Shown here piece by piece: positions 10,700-19,759 of a stretch of DNA of 27,388 bases. This DNA comes from Mesaphorura yosii (taxonomy: Eukaryota > Arthropoda > Collembola > Poduromorpha > Tullbergiidae). A program made the position numbers and the translations under genes. Positions within the stretch are counted from its first letter, which is position 1; every line of letters starts with the position of its first letter. The stretch spans positions 1-27,388 of the forward strand of contig WIXG01000674.1 in NCBI GenBank assembly GCA_009869945.1, written 5' to 3'. Below the pieces are notes generated by a model, which searched no databases, had not been told where the DNA came from, and saw only the letters and a list, made by a program, of their open reading frames with translations.

Positions 10700-11810
10700 T
10701 TATGGATGCTTGAGTTTCAACGTCACGGGCGAATCATCAATTCCATGAACTGCATCATAAATATTTTGTCCATTCATTGTACCAATAAGTCTTTCTGCGT
10801 CATCCTTCAGACGAATATTGGCGATCTGGTCAAGTGTGATTGAAATGAGGTCACCCATAAACTTGACAGGAACGGGTTCGTTGCCTTCTCCTCCGCTTTC
10901 CTCAGGGGTAACTTTCAAGTTCCTCATGATTGCCTTTCCAGCAGCTCCTCCCAACCATGGGACGCTTGGAATTGGAATTCGTTTTGAGACCTGAGTGAAA
11001 GCTGCAGGAAGTACCAACGTGATCGCCAAAGGTTTGTTAAGGCCGCATGCTAGCTTCGCTGTAAGTTTATTCCAACCAATTCCAATGCTAGCATTCAGCC
11101 CAGTCTTGTCTCCGATGGCATGAACTACTTCTGAGGCAATTTTGAGGCCATGGCTCAATCTTTCCTCGGCAGGATTCTTCGGCTTCCACGTCTTCGCATC
11201 AATTGGCCCGTCCATGTCCTCAACAATGAACTTGTACTTTTCGAGCTCGTCAAAATGCATGATTTCATTCTCGTCATCAGCGCTGAATTTTCTCATGAGG
11301 GTTTCCACGTGGGCTGTTATGTCGAGGTAGAACTCATCAATGGAGGCCACATGTACAACTGGACGAGTTCTTTCTTTGTAACGATTGCAATACTCGACAG
11401 CCGTGTCAATCAAATCCTTCGTTGCTTGCTCTTGAATTGACAGGTCTGCTTTTTTCTTCTTTGGGTCAGTTGCTAACGCTGGAAAGCGAAGCACGTTTAC
11501 ATTCGGGTATTTGGAAACCGCTTCTTCGACGGTGTCGCTTCTCAGGATGCCAACCTCTTTTGCTTCATAATTGAGTGCCGACAACCTTAGTACAAGAAGC
11601 CAAAATCACTAGTTGAAACTAACGCAGGGAATGGTTCTCTACAAGTTTGTTACTAAATGCTGTTTACCTGACAGATACATCATCACCAGTGATCGCCACA
11701 ATGCATGGTTTCCCGGCCGTTTCAGGTGCAATGGATTTTTGCAAGACTTGAACCGAAAATGAATCGATGTCCACCAAAAGACACACGCGGTTTTGATTGG
11801 TTTCCTTCAT
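10700..11810 (-). CDS. Eta-like Y-family polymerase paralogue lacking the little finger
   Basis: Two exons on the minus strand: 11810-11668 and 11585-10700; 342 residues. The start ATG has an AACATGA context. The palm begins LLVDIDSFSVQVLQK (D14, D16), the fingers read LNYEAKEVGILRSD (residues 52-65) and the second metal site is SIDEFYLDIT (D131, E132), so the three catalytic acids are present. The thumb has GLNASIGIGWNKLTAKLACGL and VPWLGGAAGKA. The protein stops at HGIDDSPVTLKLKHP, where the little finger should begin, and no donor or downstream exon fits in the 413 bases before UMP synthase. The YEAR arginine of eta is Lys here. A KKKK insert follows the fingers. The intron lies six residues before YEAK in phase 2, exactly as in the 5590-7206 gene, so the two are duplicates. 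It may be a decaying copy, or a catalytic core with a new role; the intact frame and conserved active site favour the second. Confidence 0.82.
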
Positions 11811-12420
11811 GTTGATATTCGTGTAAAGTTTTGTTAGGGCTGTTGGCTCCTAACTTTTGATGAATTAGGAATGACTCTACCTGATGTTCCCTATGCTTTA
11901 CTTAAATAACAAATTCGATCACAGGCAAAGATAATTTCATCAGAATTCAAGATTGCGCAGTCCAAATGCAAAACGTCAGCTGAGCGTGCAATTGCAATTT
12001 TGTTTTCATACATTTGATTTGACTTGCCCATTCTCGCCTTCAAGCACGTGATTACGATTAAATATGAAGCCATGTGTTTGTGAATTTTCGCATGACTCAA
12101 ATCTATGGATTGTGTCATTGAAGCTATGCTTTGTTGATTGCAGGTGTACTCAGCTTCAGTCCTCAAGCTGATAGTACTTCATGAATTAAACCGCAACGTG
12201 CGCAATGAGATAACAGCTCGGCTTATCAATCCAACGTTGTTTCGTGGTAAACCGAGTAAGGACATGACTCATCAGTCATCAGTGATCAGATTTGCAATTT
12301 TGGCCAGCAACATGATCGATACAAGATCAAGAACCTAAGTTCAAGTAGATACACGCAGATTATGCACATGAACAAGAACAAACATAAGAGTTTGACAGGA
12401 GTGGCAACTTTTTGCTTTGT
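11811..12420. other. Spacer between truncated polymerase and RFC5
   Basis: About 600 bases. It contains the 5' flank of the minus-strand polymerase and the far 3' flank of RFC5. Frames on both strands around 11891-12338 (66-91 codons) show no known domain or splice context and are likely chance. Confidence 0.4.
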
Positions 12421-12426
12421 TTTATT
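12421..12426 (-). other. Poly(A) signal of RFC5
   Basis: TTTATT on the plus strand (AATAAA on the minus strand), about 75 bases past the RFC5 stop. Confidence 0.55.
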
Positions 12427-12501
12427 TGCAGAGTGAAGTTGGTAACTGAATAATGAATAATACAAAAATTCAGAAAGGCAAACAAATAAACTTGAGTTTC
12501 T

Positions 12502-13747
12502 TCACTCTTGAGCAGCTTCAGAAACCATGTTTCTTGCATTATAAAATACGGCCACAAGTGCGCCCAGCTGCAATTTTTCATTCGTGCCGATAGCCAATCT
12601 TTGCTCCAGCTTTGCCAGTTCTGACAACAAGTAGATACGCACCTCATCAGGGAAATCAATTCTGGCCATAAACCCATGCACTTGAGTGAGAATGTCGACG
12701 AGGGCAAGCCCTTTCAAAGTCTTCAATTTGAATATTTTATCAAACGCAGAGGTGAAATCATCGGTCAGCATCCAAGTGACAATGTTTTCAATGTCTGCTG
12801 GCATAGGCGCTCCAGTGCACAAGTAAAAATGTTCTTCGGTTAGTGACACAGAGGAAGATGCTGAGTCTTCACTGCTGCTGTAGGCCAAGGCTGTACTTTG
12901 AAGAATGTTCAGGACCTTTCTCATGTCGCCCTCACCCAGTTTTAAGAGGGCACTTTTGCCTTCATCGGTGACAACCAACCCTTCTTTCTGAATCACATGG
13001 TCAAGTCTTGGTAGAATCTGCTTGGGGCTCAAAGGTGCAAAACGAAACCGTGTACAACGACTCTGAATAGCTGGTGTGATTTTGCTCAAATAATTGCAAA
13101 TGATGCAGAATCTGACGTTGGTTGTAAACTTCTCGATAACTAAAGGAAAATAAAAGGATCGCCATAATGTCAATAAATGTTCTTGAAGTCAATAATGAGA
13201 ATTTTTAAACTTACTTCTTCGCAAGGCATTTTGTGCATCGTTTGTCATTGCATCAGCTTCGTCTAGAATAATGAGCTTGACATTCGCACTGAACAATGTT
13301 TTTGTGGAAGCAAAATTATAGATTTCTCCCCGAACAATGCCAATACCACGATCATCAGATGCGTTTAGTTCAAGGACCATGGAATTGAATTCTGATGGGG
13401 AATACAATTGCTTTGCACACGCTAAAATTGTGGATGTCTTGCCCGTCCCTGGCGGTCCATAAAATAGTAAATGGGGCAGTCTATCTTCGGCGATGAATTT
13501 CTTAACTACAAAACAAATGCACAGAATTCATTTTGGATTCAATCATTAGGCTTACCATTAGACTGTACTTACTTGTTGTAACAATCTCATCATGTGACAC
13601 GAGGTCATCCAACTTGGCCGGTCGGTACTTTTCAACCCTAAATGGAAACGGAACATAGAATGAAAAGAGCTCAAGCAATGGGTGGTGGAGATTGCAGTGG
13701 TCACCTTACCAAGGCAGATTAATTGAATATGGCTTTCCGGTGTCCAT
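12502..13747 (-). CDS. RFC5: Replication factor C subunit 5 (clamp loader AAA+ ATPase)
   Basis: Four exons on the minus strand: 13747-13710, 13637-13573, 13505-13215, 13139-12502; 343 residues against 340 in human RFC5 (yeast Rfc3). Motifs in order are LPWVEKYRP (RFC box, residues 11-19), Walker A GPPGTGKT (51-58), LNASDDRGI, Walker B LIILDEAD (112-119), [13 protein letters not shown], and the SRC motif QSRCTRFRF (158-160) whose Arg reaches the neighbouring subunit's ATP. The C-terminal collar has [19 protein letters not shown] and [11 protein letters not shown], which mark it as RFC5 rather than RFC2, RFC3 or RFC4. It is a nuclear part of the RFC complex that loads PCNA and of the Rad17, Ctf18 and Elg1 variants. 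It is divergent from RPL8 with about 440 bases between. An extra 5' exon is possible because an acceptor-like site lies just upstream of the ATG. Confidence 0.95.
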
Positions 13748-14190
13748 CTTTGTGTCTCCGATGCTTTTGGTTGCGGTAATCCTGGAATAACGTAACGCGT
13801 TGTACAACTAGAGACACAAGAATCCAACTTCTGGTACAAAACACTTAAAGTTAATAAATTAATCTCAACTGTCTCAACTTGCATTTAAACAATGCAATGC
13901 ACAAAAGAATTGACATTCGAGTCTAGGCATAAGCCGCCTAGCGCCGTTTCACACATTTGATTCCCGCAAAACTAAAACGTGTGACAGCCGCGTGGTAGTG
14001 CGAGCTTTATGAAAGGCAAGTCGGCATGCCGCATCCACAGAGTCTGCCATAAGCCAAGAACAAGAACGTACATTTGTACAATAGCTTATAGGCCATAGCA
14101 CTGGTGCTGTACTGGCATCTTGGATTTTGAGTGGACGAAGGTCTGGGCAAAAATTAATTGGACGGTCATTTAGTGGAATTAGAGTTGGTA
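13748..14190. promoter_or_regulatory. Divergent promoter region between RFC5 and RPL8
   Basis: The only stretch between the RFC5 start codon (minus) and the inferred RPL8 transcript start (plus). It must hold both promoters or a shared one. I see no TATA box on either strand, which is normal for such housekeeping genes. Confidence 0.45.
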
Positions 14191-14401
14191 CTTCTTCTCA
14201 ACAATTAAATAGGTAAGTAAATTCGGCTATTGGATTAGTTCCGTTCCTGTCCAGTTCACTGGAGTTCATGAGTTCACGTTAACAATAAGGCCAATTGCAC
14301 ATGGGCATATGGCTTCAGTGCAGCGCTTAATCTTGTACATAAGGTTGACAGAGAATGGGTGCTGGGAACCGATATTTAAATTTATATCTCTCACTTTGCA
14401 G
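14191..14401 (+). promoter_or_regulatory. RPL8: RPL8 5' UTR exon with TOP-like start and 5' UTR intron
   Basis: CTTCTTCTCAAC at 14191-14202 has the pyrimidine run of a TOP transcript start, typical of ribosomal protein genes. A consensus donor follows (aaatag|gtaagt, intron from 14213) and an acceptor (ctctcactttgcag, ending 14401) lies six bases before the ATG. The transcript start is inferred. Confidence 0.5.
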
Positions 14402-14407
14402 GTTACA

Positions 14408-15371
14408 ATGGGTCGTGTCATCCGTGCCCAAAGAAAAGGAGCTGGGTCTGTTTTCGTAGCTCACACAAAACATCGTAAAGGAGCTCCAAAACTAAGGCCG
14501 CTCGACTATGCTGAGAAGCACGGTTACTTGAAGGGTGTTGTAAGGGAAATCATCCATGACCCTGGTCGTGGCGCTCCATTGGCTATGGTGCACTTCCGTG
14601 ATACCTACAAGTTTAGAACAAGGAAAGAACTCTTCATTGCGGCTGAAGGAATGTACACTGGACAGTTTGTATATTGTGGAAAGAAGGGTAAGTCCGAATC
14701 GGAGATGTCATTTGAATTGAGAACTATAGACAAGAGTACCAGAGTACCTGTTTTGTTTGCTATAATTTAAATTGAATTTCGATTTTAGCTACTTTGCAAA
14801 TTGGAAACATCATGCCAGTTGGAACTATGCCTGAAGGAACTATCGTCTGTAATTTGGAGGAGAAGACAGGGGATCGTGGTCGTCTGGCTAGGGCTTCTGG
14901 TAATTATGCAACAGTGATTGCCCACAATGTGGACACTCGCCGTACAAGGTAATGCTAGTTACTAAGTCCTGTTTAAACTCGATCTTTTATATTTCTAAGA
15001 CGATCATTTCAAAAATTATTTCTGTACATTTCAGAGTGAAATTGCCATCCGGAGCGAAGAAAGTTATTCCATCTGCCAATCGTGCAATGGTTGGTATTGT
15101 GGCTGGAGGTGGTCGTATCGACAAGCCCATTCTGAAGGCCGGTCGTGCTTATTTCAAGTACAAGGCAAAACGAAACTGCTGGCCAATCGTTCGTGGTGTG
15201 GCGATGAACCCAGTCGAGCATCCCCACGGTGGTGGTAACCACCAGCACATCGGTAAAGCTTCAACCTGCAAGAGAGGAACAAGTGCTGGGCGCAAAGTTG
15301 GTCTTATTGCTGCCAGACGTACTGGTCGTATTCGTGGTGGAAAGAAAGACCTTAAAGGAGGAGAAGATTAA
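14408..15371 (+). CDS. RPL8: Large-subunit ribosomal protein L8 (uL2)
   Basis: Three coding exons: 14408-14687, 14789-14948, 15035-15371; 258 residues against 257 in human. It opens [19 protein letters not shown] and carries the conserved uL2 blocks [58 protein letters not shown] (with the His that uL2 needs near the peptidyl-transferase centre) and [19 protein letters not shown]. The wording KATLQIGN and [15 protein letters not shown] is closer to arthropod than to vertebrate L8. A structural protein of the 60S subunit in the cytosol. An AATAAA lies 36 bases past the stop. Highly expressed; a TOP-like 5' end is likely. Confidence 0.97.
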
Positions 15372-15406
15372 ATTAAGCATTAAATTTTTTAACTTTACAA
15401 AGAGTT

Positions 15407-15412
15407 AATAAA
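15407..15412 (+). other. RPL8: Poly(A) signal of RPL8
   Basis: AATAAA in a short 3' UTR, as usual for ribosomal protein genes. Confidence 0.65.
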
Positions 15413-16180
15413 CGTTATAAGTTGTCAGATGAAAGCTGCATCGTTGGCCACAGATTCAATAAAATGTTGTTTTCGTTTGTTAAAATCTGGAAAGGGCGAG
15501 GTGTTTTAGTCAAGCAGCACATTCACCGTGCCCCAAGTCAGCCAGTCACCACTTGCTGTAGTCGTCACACATGTGCACATTTGCTTGTGAAACGATCCAA
15601 ATCAAGTCCAATAATTATTTGTGAAGTGTGACGATTGCACCTTCAAGCCTTTGCCGTGCATATGCTGACTGCTGGCACATAATGACATGACTGACAATTT
15701 ACCGCATGATTAACCGATGATCACACCCGTAGTTGGTTAGGTAGTCATTGAAAGAATGTTAACGCAAATGTTGCTTGTCTAACAGTTACGTTCGTCTTGT
15801 CGCTTAATCGCTTTCTTTCTCATCGCCGGGCTACGCAATAGCAAGCTGGCCGCGTGCTTATGTTTCATCATTGTTTACGATGAAGCTTGCGATATTTTGC
15901 GAATTTTGGTTGGTTGGTTGCAAGTATGACATAATCATATGACTTCCTCATTCGAATTCGCTCATAATTTTTTCCAGAATTTGACGTAAATTGCGCATCG
16001 CTTTCTTTAATCAGTGGTCCTTGTACTTGTACTGTGCCATAATTGCCTTATTACCTCATTGATATTCAAGTGGTAGATTACAGAATCTGAATGAAATTAA
16101 TTGTACTTCATGGGAGAAAAATTATTGGTTTACTTTGCGCTACCATTTCTGCTGGTTATCTCTCTACAAAAATTATAGGG
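15413..16180. other. Spacer between RPL8 and the dioxygenase, no gene seen
   Basis: About 770 bases with only short frames (up to 69 codons) and no recognisable domain or RNA structure. Confidence 0.5.
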
Positions 16181-16188
16181 TATATAAA
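16181..16188 (+). promoter_or_regulatory. TATA box of the dioxygenase gene
   Basis: TATATAAA about 30 bases before a likely transcript start near 16210 and 109 bases before the ATG codon. A tiny upstream frame of five codons (16232-16249, ATG to TGA) lies in the leader. Confidence 0.5.
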
Positions 16189-16296
16189 TGCCATTTAATT
16201 TCAAAGTTATTAAGTTTTTGAGACGTCACATATGAATTCAACTTTGTGAACAGTTTGGAATCTAAGGATGCTGTCAACAGCGCAACGTTAACGACA

Positions 16297-17127
16297 ATGA
16301 CTCCATCGACTCATCGAATTCCGGCGGCCTTCATCCCGCACGGTGGCGGACCTTTGCCAATTCTTGGACATGAACCTCACAAAGCAATGGTGAAGTGGAT
16401 GTCCACATTTCAGGAGAAATATTTGTCCGGCCAAAACAAGCCATCATCAATCCTGGTTATTTCCGCGCACTGGGAAGAATCGGTCCCAACAATACAATCG
16501 ACACACAACCCTCCATTATACTACGACTACTACGGATTTCCCGAAGAGTCTTATCATTTGGACTATCAACTGTCATCATCACCACAACTTGTGAAGCGCG
16601 TAGATGAACTTCTTACTCAAGCAAATATTCCGCATGCCCACAATACGAAGCGTGGTTATGATCATGGCGTGTTTATCCCACTGAAACTGATGCTTCCGAA
16701 TAACCCCAAAGTTGAGAAGATTCCGGTGATTCAATTGTCGCTGGTGAATACTTTGGACCCGATGGCGCACTACAAGATTGGCCAAGCACTGGCTCCCTTG
16801 CGTGACGAAGGTGTTTTTATTCTTGGATCTGGTATGAGCTTCCATGCGCGGACTGAAAACGGAAACCAGTACAGCATTCCATTTCACAACTATATTAATG
16901 ACGCATTATTCAAGTCTAAAAGCCTGGACGAAAGACGAGACAAAATATGCGCTTGGAGCAAAGCACCATACGCAAAAAATTGTCACCCACGTGAAGAACA
17001 TTTAGTTCCCTTATTCGTCATTTTGGGATCTGCATCCCCTGCAAATTCTAAGGAAATGGGAAAAGTGACGGAAGTTTTCGCTGAAGAAGTGATGGGAACA
17101 AAATGCGCCGGCTACATTTTTGAGTAA
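16297..17127 (+). CDS. DODA/LigB-type extradiol ring-opening dioxygenase
   Basis: Single exon, 276 residues; the first in-frame ATG after a TGA at 16219-16221 was chosen. It belongs to the class III extradiol dioxygenases (LigB fold) that include plant 4,5-DOPA dioxygenase (DODA, about 270 aa) and E. coli YgiD. Diagnostic parts are IPHGGGPLPIL with H15, ISAHWEES with H58, YGFPEESYHLDY, RGYDHGVFIPLKLMLP with H123, ILGSGMSFH with H183, and HPREEHLVPLFVILGSA with H230 and H235. H15, H58 and one of the last pair are the expected Fe or Zn ligands. There is no signal peptide, so it should be cytosolic. The likely reaction is cleavage of a catechol ring such as DOPA, which in plants gives betalamic acid; the substrate here is unknown. 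It is intronless among intron-bearing neighbours, with its own TATA box and poly(A) signals at 17316-17325. Bacterial or fungal origin is possible but not shown. Confidence 0.9.
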   Translation: MTPSTHRIPAAFIPHGGGPLPILGHEPHKAMVKWMSTFQEKYLSGQNKPSSILVISAHWEESVPTIQSTHNPPLYYDYYGFPEESYHLDYQLSSSPQLVKRVDELLTQANIPHAHNTKRGYDHGVFIPLKLMLPNNPKVEKIPVIQLSLVNTLDPMAHYKIGQALAPLRDEGVFILGSGMSFHARTENGNQYSIPFHNYINDALFKSKSLDERRDKICAWSKAPYAKNCHPREEHLVPLFVILGSASPANSKEMGKVTEVFAEEVMGTKCAGYIFE

Positions 17128-17315
17128 AATGCGGTTATCTTGACGTGTTCTTTCTTTCTCTTGCGTCCTGTCATGGTTCGTGTTACAATTTCGTTGCCTA
17201 TCCCAGAATCAAAGTTTGTGTAGTCCTTAACCAGAACTTTAATTATATTGAACTTCATTGTTGTGAAAACATACTGATCAAGTGCTCTTATTTGTGGTTC
17301 ATGATTCCTGTGTAA

Positions 17316-17325
17316 AATAAATAAA
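17316..17325 (+). other. Overlapping poly(A) signals of the dioxygenase gene
   Basis: AATAAATAAA gives two overlapping AATAAA signals about 190 bases past the stop. Confidence 0.5.
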
Positions 17326-17870
17326 GCTACGTTTTTCCTGGCGCGTGGTGTGAAGAGAAAGCCATGAAAGCTTGCAAACGAAATTGACATTGGAACTATT
17401 GGATTCACAACCCCGTACCCAGACAGATCATACGTCCACTTGGACAGGTGGCGATCTTCTGCCATGCACATTTAACCCGCACCACGAACTTTCATCGCAT
17501 ACTTTAACTCTGCTCATGCATTGAGCATTTGAGTCGTTGGTAGCGGACGTGATCGGGTTGCTCACTGTTGGCAACAATAAATTTTTCCACGCCTCTGTTC
17601 ATACAAACGATTGACGCAAATCGTCGCTGGATGCGCAGCTCTATTTGCTCACCCGTGACCAACAACTGAGCAAAATATGGTCCCGTCTCCTCCAGAAGTT
17701 AGATTTGCTGCGTAATCGGTCTAATGCTTGAAAATATTCATTCACAAATTAAAATCAAATCAAAACAATCCGGAGGTTGTCAACAATGCTTCGCCATTGA
17801 CGTGATGATCACAACGGTCACGGACGCATATCGAAAACACGGTTAAATTTCCATTCATCCACATGGGAAG
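17326..17870. other. Spacer before the first secreted repeat-protein gene
   Basis: About 545 bases. A minus-strand ATG frame of 119 codons (17112-17471) runs into the dioxygenase 3' UTR and has no recognisable domain; I do not accept it as a gene. The rest presumably holds upstream control elements of the TATA gene that follows. Confidence 0.4.
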
Positions 17871-17876
17871 TATAAA
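17871..17876 (+). promoter_or_regulatory. TATA box of secreted repeat-protein gene 1
   Basis: TATAAA (followed by AC) 96 bases before the ATG; a transcript start about 30 bases downstream (near 17901) is expected. Confidence 0.6.
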
Positions 17877-17966
17877 ACTCTCCGAATTAAGTGACTGTCC
17901 ACCCATTGCACAAATCTGCTCTGATTGCTTTATACCCTAAAGTTCAAATCCAAGCAAAAAAACACC

Positions 17967-18655
17967 ATGAACAAGATTGTGTTGGTTGTTGTCCTGACGG
18001 CCGCTGCCGTCGCCGTAAGTTGCAATTAACCACTACTTGCTTTGCATTTCGTTACGAATTGTAGACTAATTCTTAGTTTGTGACTTTCTCGTATTTTTAA
18101 TAGAACGCTCAATTCTTCGGTCGCCCACAACATGACAGCCACGAAAACGGTGTCTTTGGAAGACCCCCAAGTCAACAAAGCGGTCTCTTTGGAAGACCTC
18201 CATTCGGCAGGCCATTCGGTGGCAGACCACCATTCAGCGGATTCCCATTCTATCCATTCCACAGACCAACTTCAACAACTGCTGCCTCAACCACCGATTC
18301 CGCTTCTTCCACCGCTGCTCCATCCACTGTCGCTCCTACCACTGAGGCGATCTCAACTGAGGCTCCATCTACAGCTGCACCAACGACGGAAGCCGTCTCA
18401 ACCGAGGCTCCATCCACCGCAGTACCAACGACAGAGGCTGTCTCAACTGAAGCTCCATCAACCGCAGCACCTACCACTGAACCCGTCTCCACCGAGGCCC
18501 CGTCAACTGCCGCTCCAACCACTGAAACTGTTTCGACCGAGGCTCCATCCACTGCCGCCCCAACCACTGAAGCTGTCTCCACCGAGGCTCCTTCCACTGC
18601 CGCCCCAACCACTGAAACTGTTTCGACCGAAGCTCCAACAACCGTTGCGGCTTAA
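17967..18655 (+). CDS. Secreted FGRP-rich protein with seven 15-residue mucin-like repeats
   Basis: Two exons: 17967-18014 and 18104-18655; 199 residues. Exon 1 codes for little more than the signal peptide (MNKIVLVVVLTAAAVA), with a phase-0 intron exactly after it. Exon 2 begins NAQFFGRPQHDSHENG, then a Phe/Gly/Arg/Pro-rich part (about residues 17-60: FGRPPS, FGRPPFGRPFGGRPPFSGF), a Ser/Thr/Ala linker, then seven tandem 15-residue repeats of the type TTEAVSTEAPSTAAP that run straight to the stop codon. The repeats have many Thr and Ser next to Pro, so dense O-glycosylation is likely, and one Glu pair per unit makes the tail acidic. No Cys. The family is unknown to me; cuticle, mucus, silk-like or salivary roles are all possible. 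A TATA box and an AATAAA at 18716 suggest a strongly expressed tissue-specific gene. Its neighbour at 19760 shares the layout. The longer frames here in other phases are by-products of the repeats. Confidence 0.85.
18338..18652 (+). repeat. Seven tandem 45-bp coding repeats
   Basis: Seven exact-length units of 45 bp starting with ACCACTGA at 18338, 18383, 18428, 18473, 18518, 18563 and 18608. Differences between units are mostly third-base or single-residue (A, P or T after TTE; V or I). The last unit is degenerate at its end (TTVAA) and is followed at once by TAA. Confidence 0.9.
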
Positions 18656-18715
18656 ATTTCATTTCCGTCAGTTTAATATTCGGCTTAATTTAATTCGAAT
18701 CATGGACCCAATCGT

Positions 18716-18721
18716 AATAAA
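18716..18721 (+). other. Poly(A) signal of secreted gene 1
   Basis: AATAAA 60 bases past the stop of the 199-residue secreted protein. Confidence 0.6.
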
Positions 18722-19668
18722 TTGTCACGTATTGTAATGCAATAGAGGCAATAAGTTCTTTGTTATCTGAAGAAGCAACTCTTTCCATTTTGGAATCTGG
18801 AATGAGAAAGGAGTTTTCCATTCGTGTGAAGCATCAAACGTTTTTGTTCGCTCTCACATGCTCTGGATCATGTAGCTTTGAGTAGCAGCCGTGGCACAAG
18901 CAATGGTTTCGCTAATTTGCGAATGACTTCTTGTGTATTATCAAATACTTTCTGTATCATTCAAGAAAAAATTAGAACCTTTGGACTCACTTCAGGATTT
19001 GGTTTAATGAATGGTGAATAGTAGCGGCCGCTTGAAATGATTGTAATACACTGTAAAACATGTATCTTGCTTAGGAATGGAATTTATGACATATCGTCAA
19101 TATTTTCGTGTTACGTGGTTTGCGAATCAAAACGAAATGAAATGCGAATCGAATCGGTGGATACGTGTTACATCTGTACAAACAATCTGTGCGAGTAAAT
19201 ACGGAGAAGGTATTGGGGGCTTGGAAGGACGGACGTCTCAACAATCTCAAGGGCTCACCGACTTGGAGTAGGCGTATGTTCAAATCCTCATCTTCAGCAT
19301 TTCAGTTCAGTTCAACCTCAAAGTTCACTGCTTGCCAACATGGTCCGAGTTAATATGAGATTCAACGACGGACTGCGTTCACCATCAGCTTTCGAATGGC
19401 TTAACGATGAACAAACGATCTGTGGCTTATTTAATTCTCCAGTTGACATCCATTTCGCTTCATCAGTCAATTTCAATGTCAGGCAATAACCTCTAATTCG
19501 GTCACGTATTGCGTGTGTTTGAGACAATCGACTAACAGTTGTGCTAACACAGCGACTGACGTTCGTCAACCCACAGTCTCGTCCATCCTCATATGCTAGC
19601 ACATTCATCGCAAACATTGTGGTGAAGAAATTCCTCTTGACGTTATTTTTGATCCGCCTTGTCTTCCA
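18722..19668. other. Spacer between the two secreted-protein genes
   Basis: About 950 bases. Frames up to 99 codons occur on both strands (for example 19318-19617 minus) without domains, signal peptides or splice support. Upstream control regions of secreted gene 2 are presumably here. Confidence 0.4.
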
Positions 19669-19706
19669 TATAAAAAGTTTGAGGCCACAATACTTCGGTA
19701 TTCAGT
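19669..19706 (+). promoter_or_regulatory. Core promoter of secreted gene 2: TATA box plus TCAGT initiator
   Basis: TATAAAAA at 19669-19676 and TCAGT at 19702-19706, with the initiator A at 19704, 35 bases after the start of the TATA box. TCAGT is the arthropod-type initiator. The spacing is slightly long but acceptable. Confidence 0.65.
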
Positions 19707-19759
19707 GAATTCTCTCGTTCCTGAACGGTAAAATCGACCAAATCCTTCAAATCTTCAAC

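Noticed and set aside
17112..17471. 119-codon minus-strand frame with ATG start
   Set aside because: It overlaps the end and 3' UTR of the dioxygenase, has no known domain or splice or poly(A) support, and its length is within chance for a gene-poor gap.
18250..18612. Minus-strand VGAAVDGASVET repeat frame
   Set aside because: It is the antisense of the 45-bp repeats coding the secreted protein; the repeat simply lacks stops in this phase.
19200..19300. Possible tRNA because of GTTCAAATCC near 19278
   Set aside because: The flanking bases do not form a T-stem or acceptor stem, so no cloverleaf can be drawn.
19318..19617. 99-codon minus-strand frame
   Set aside because: No domain, signal peptide or splice context; likely chance.
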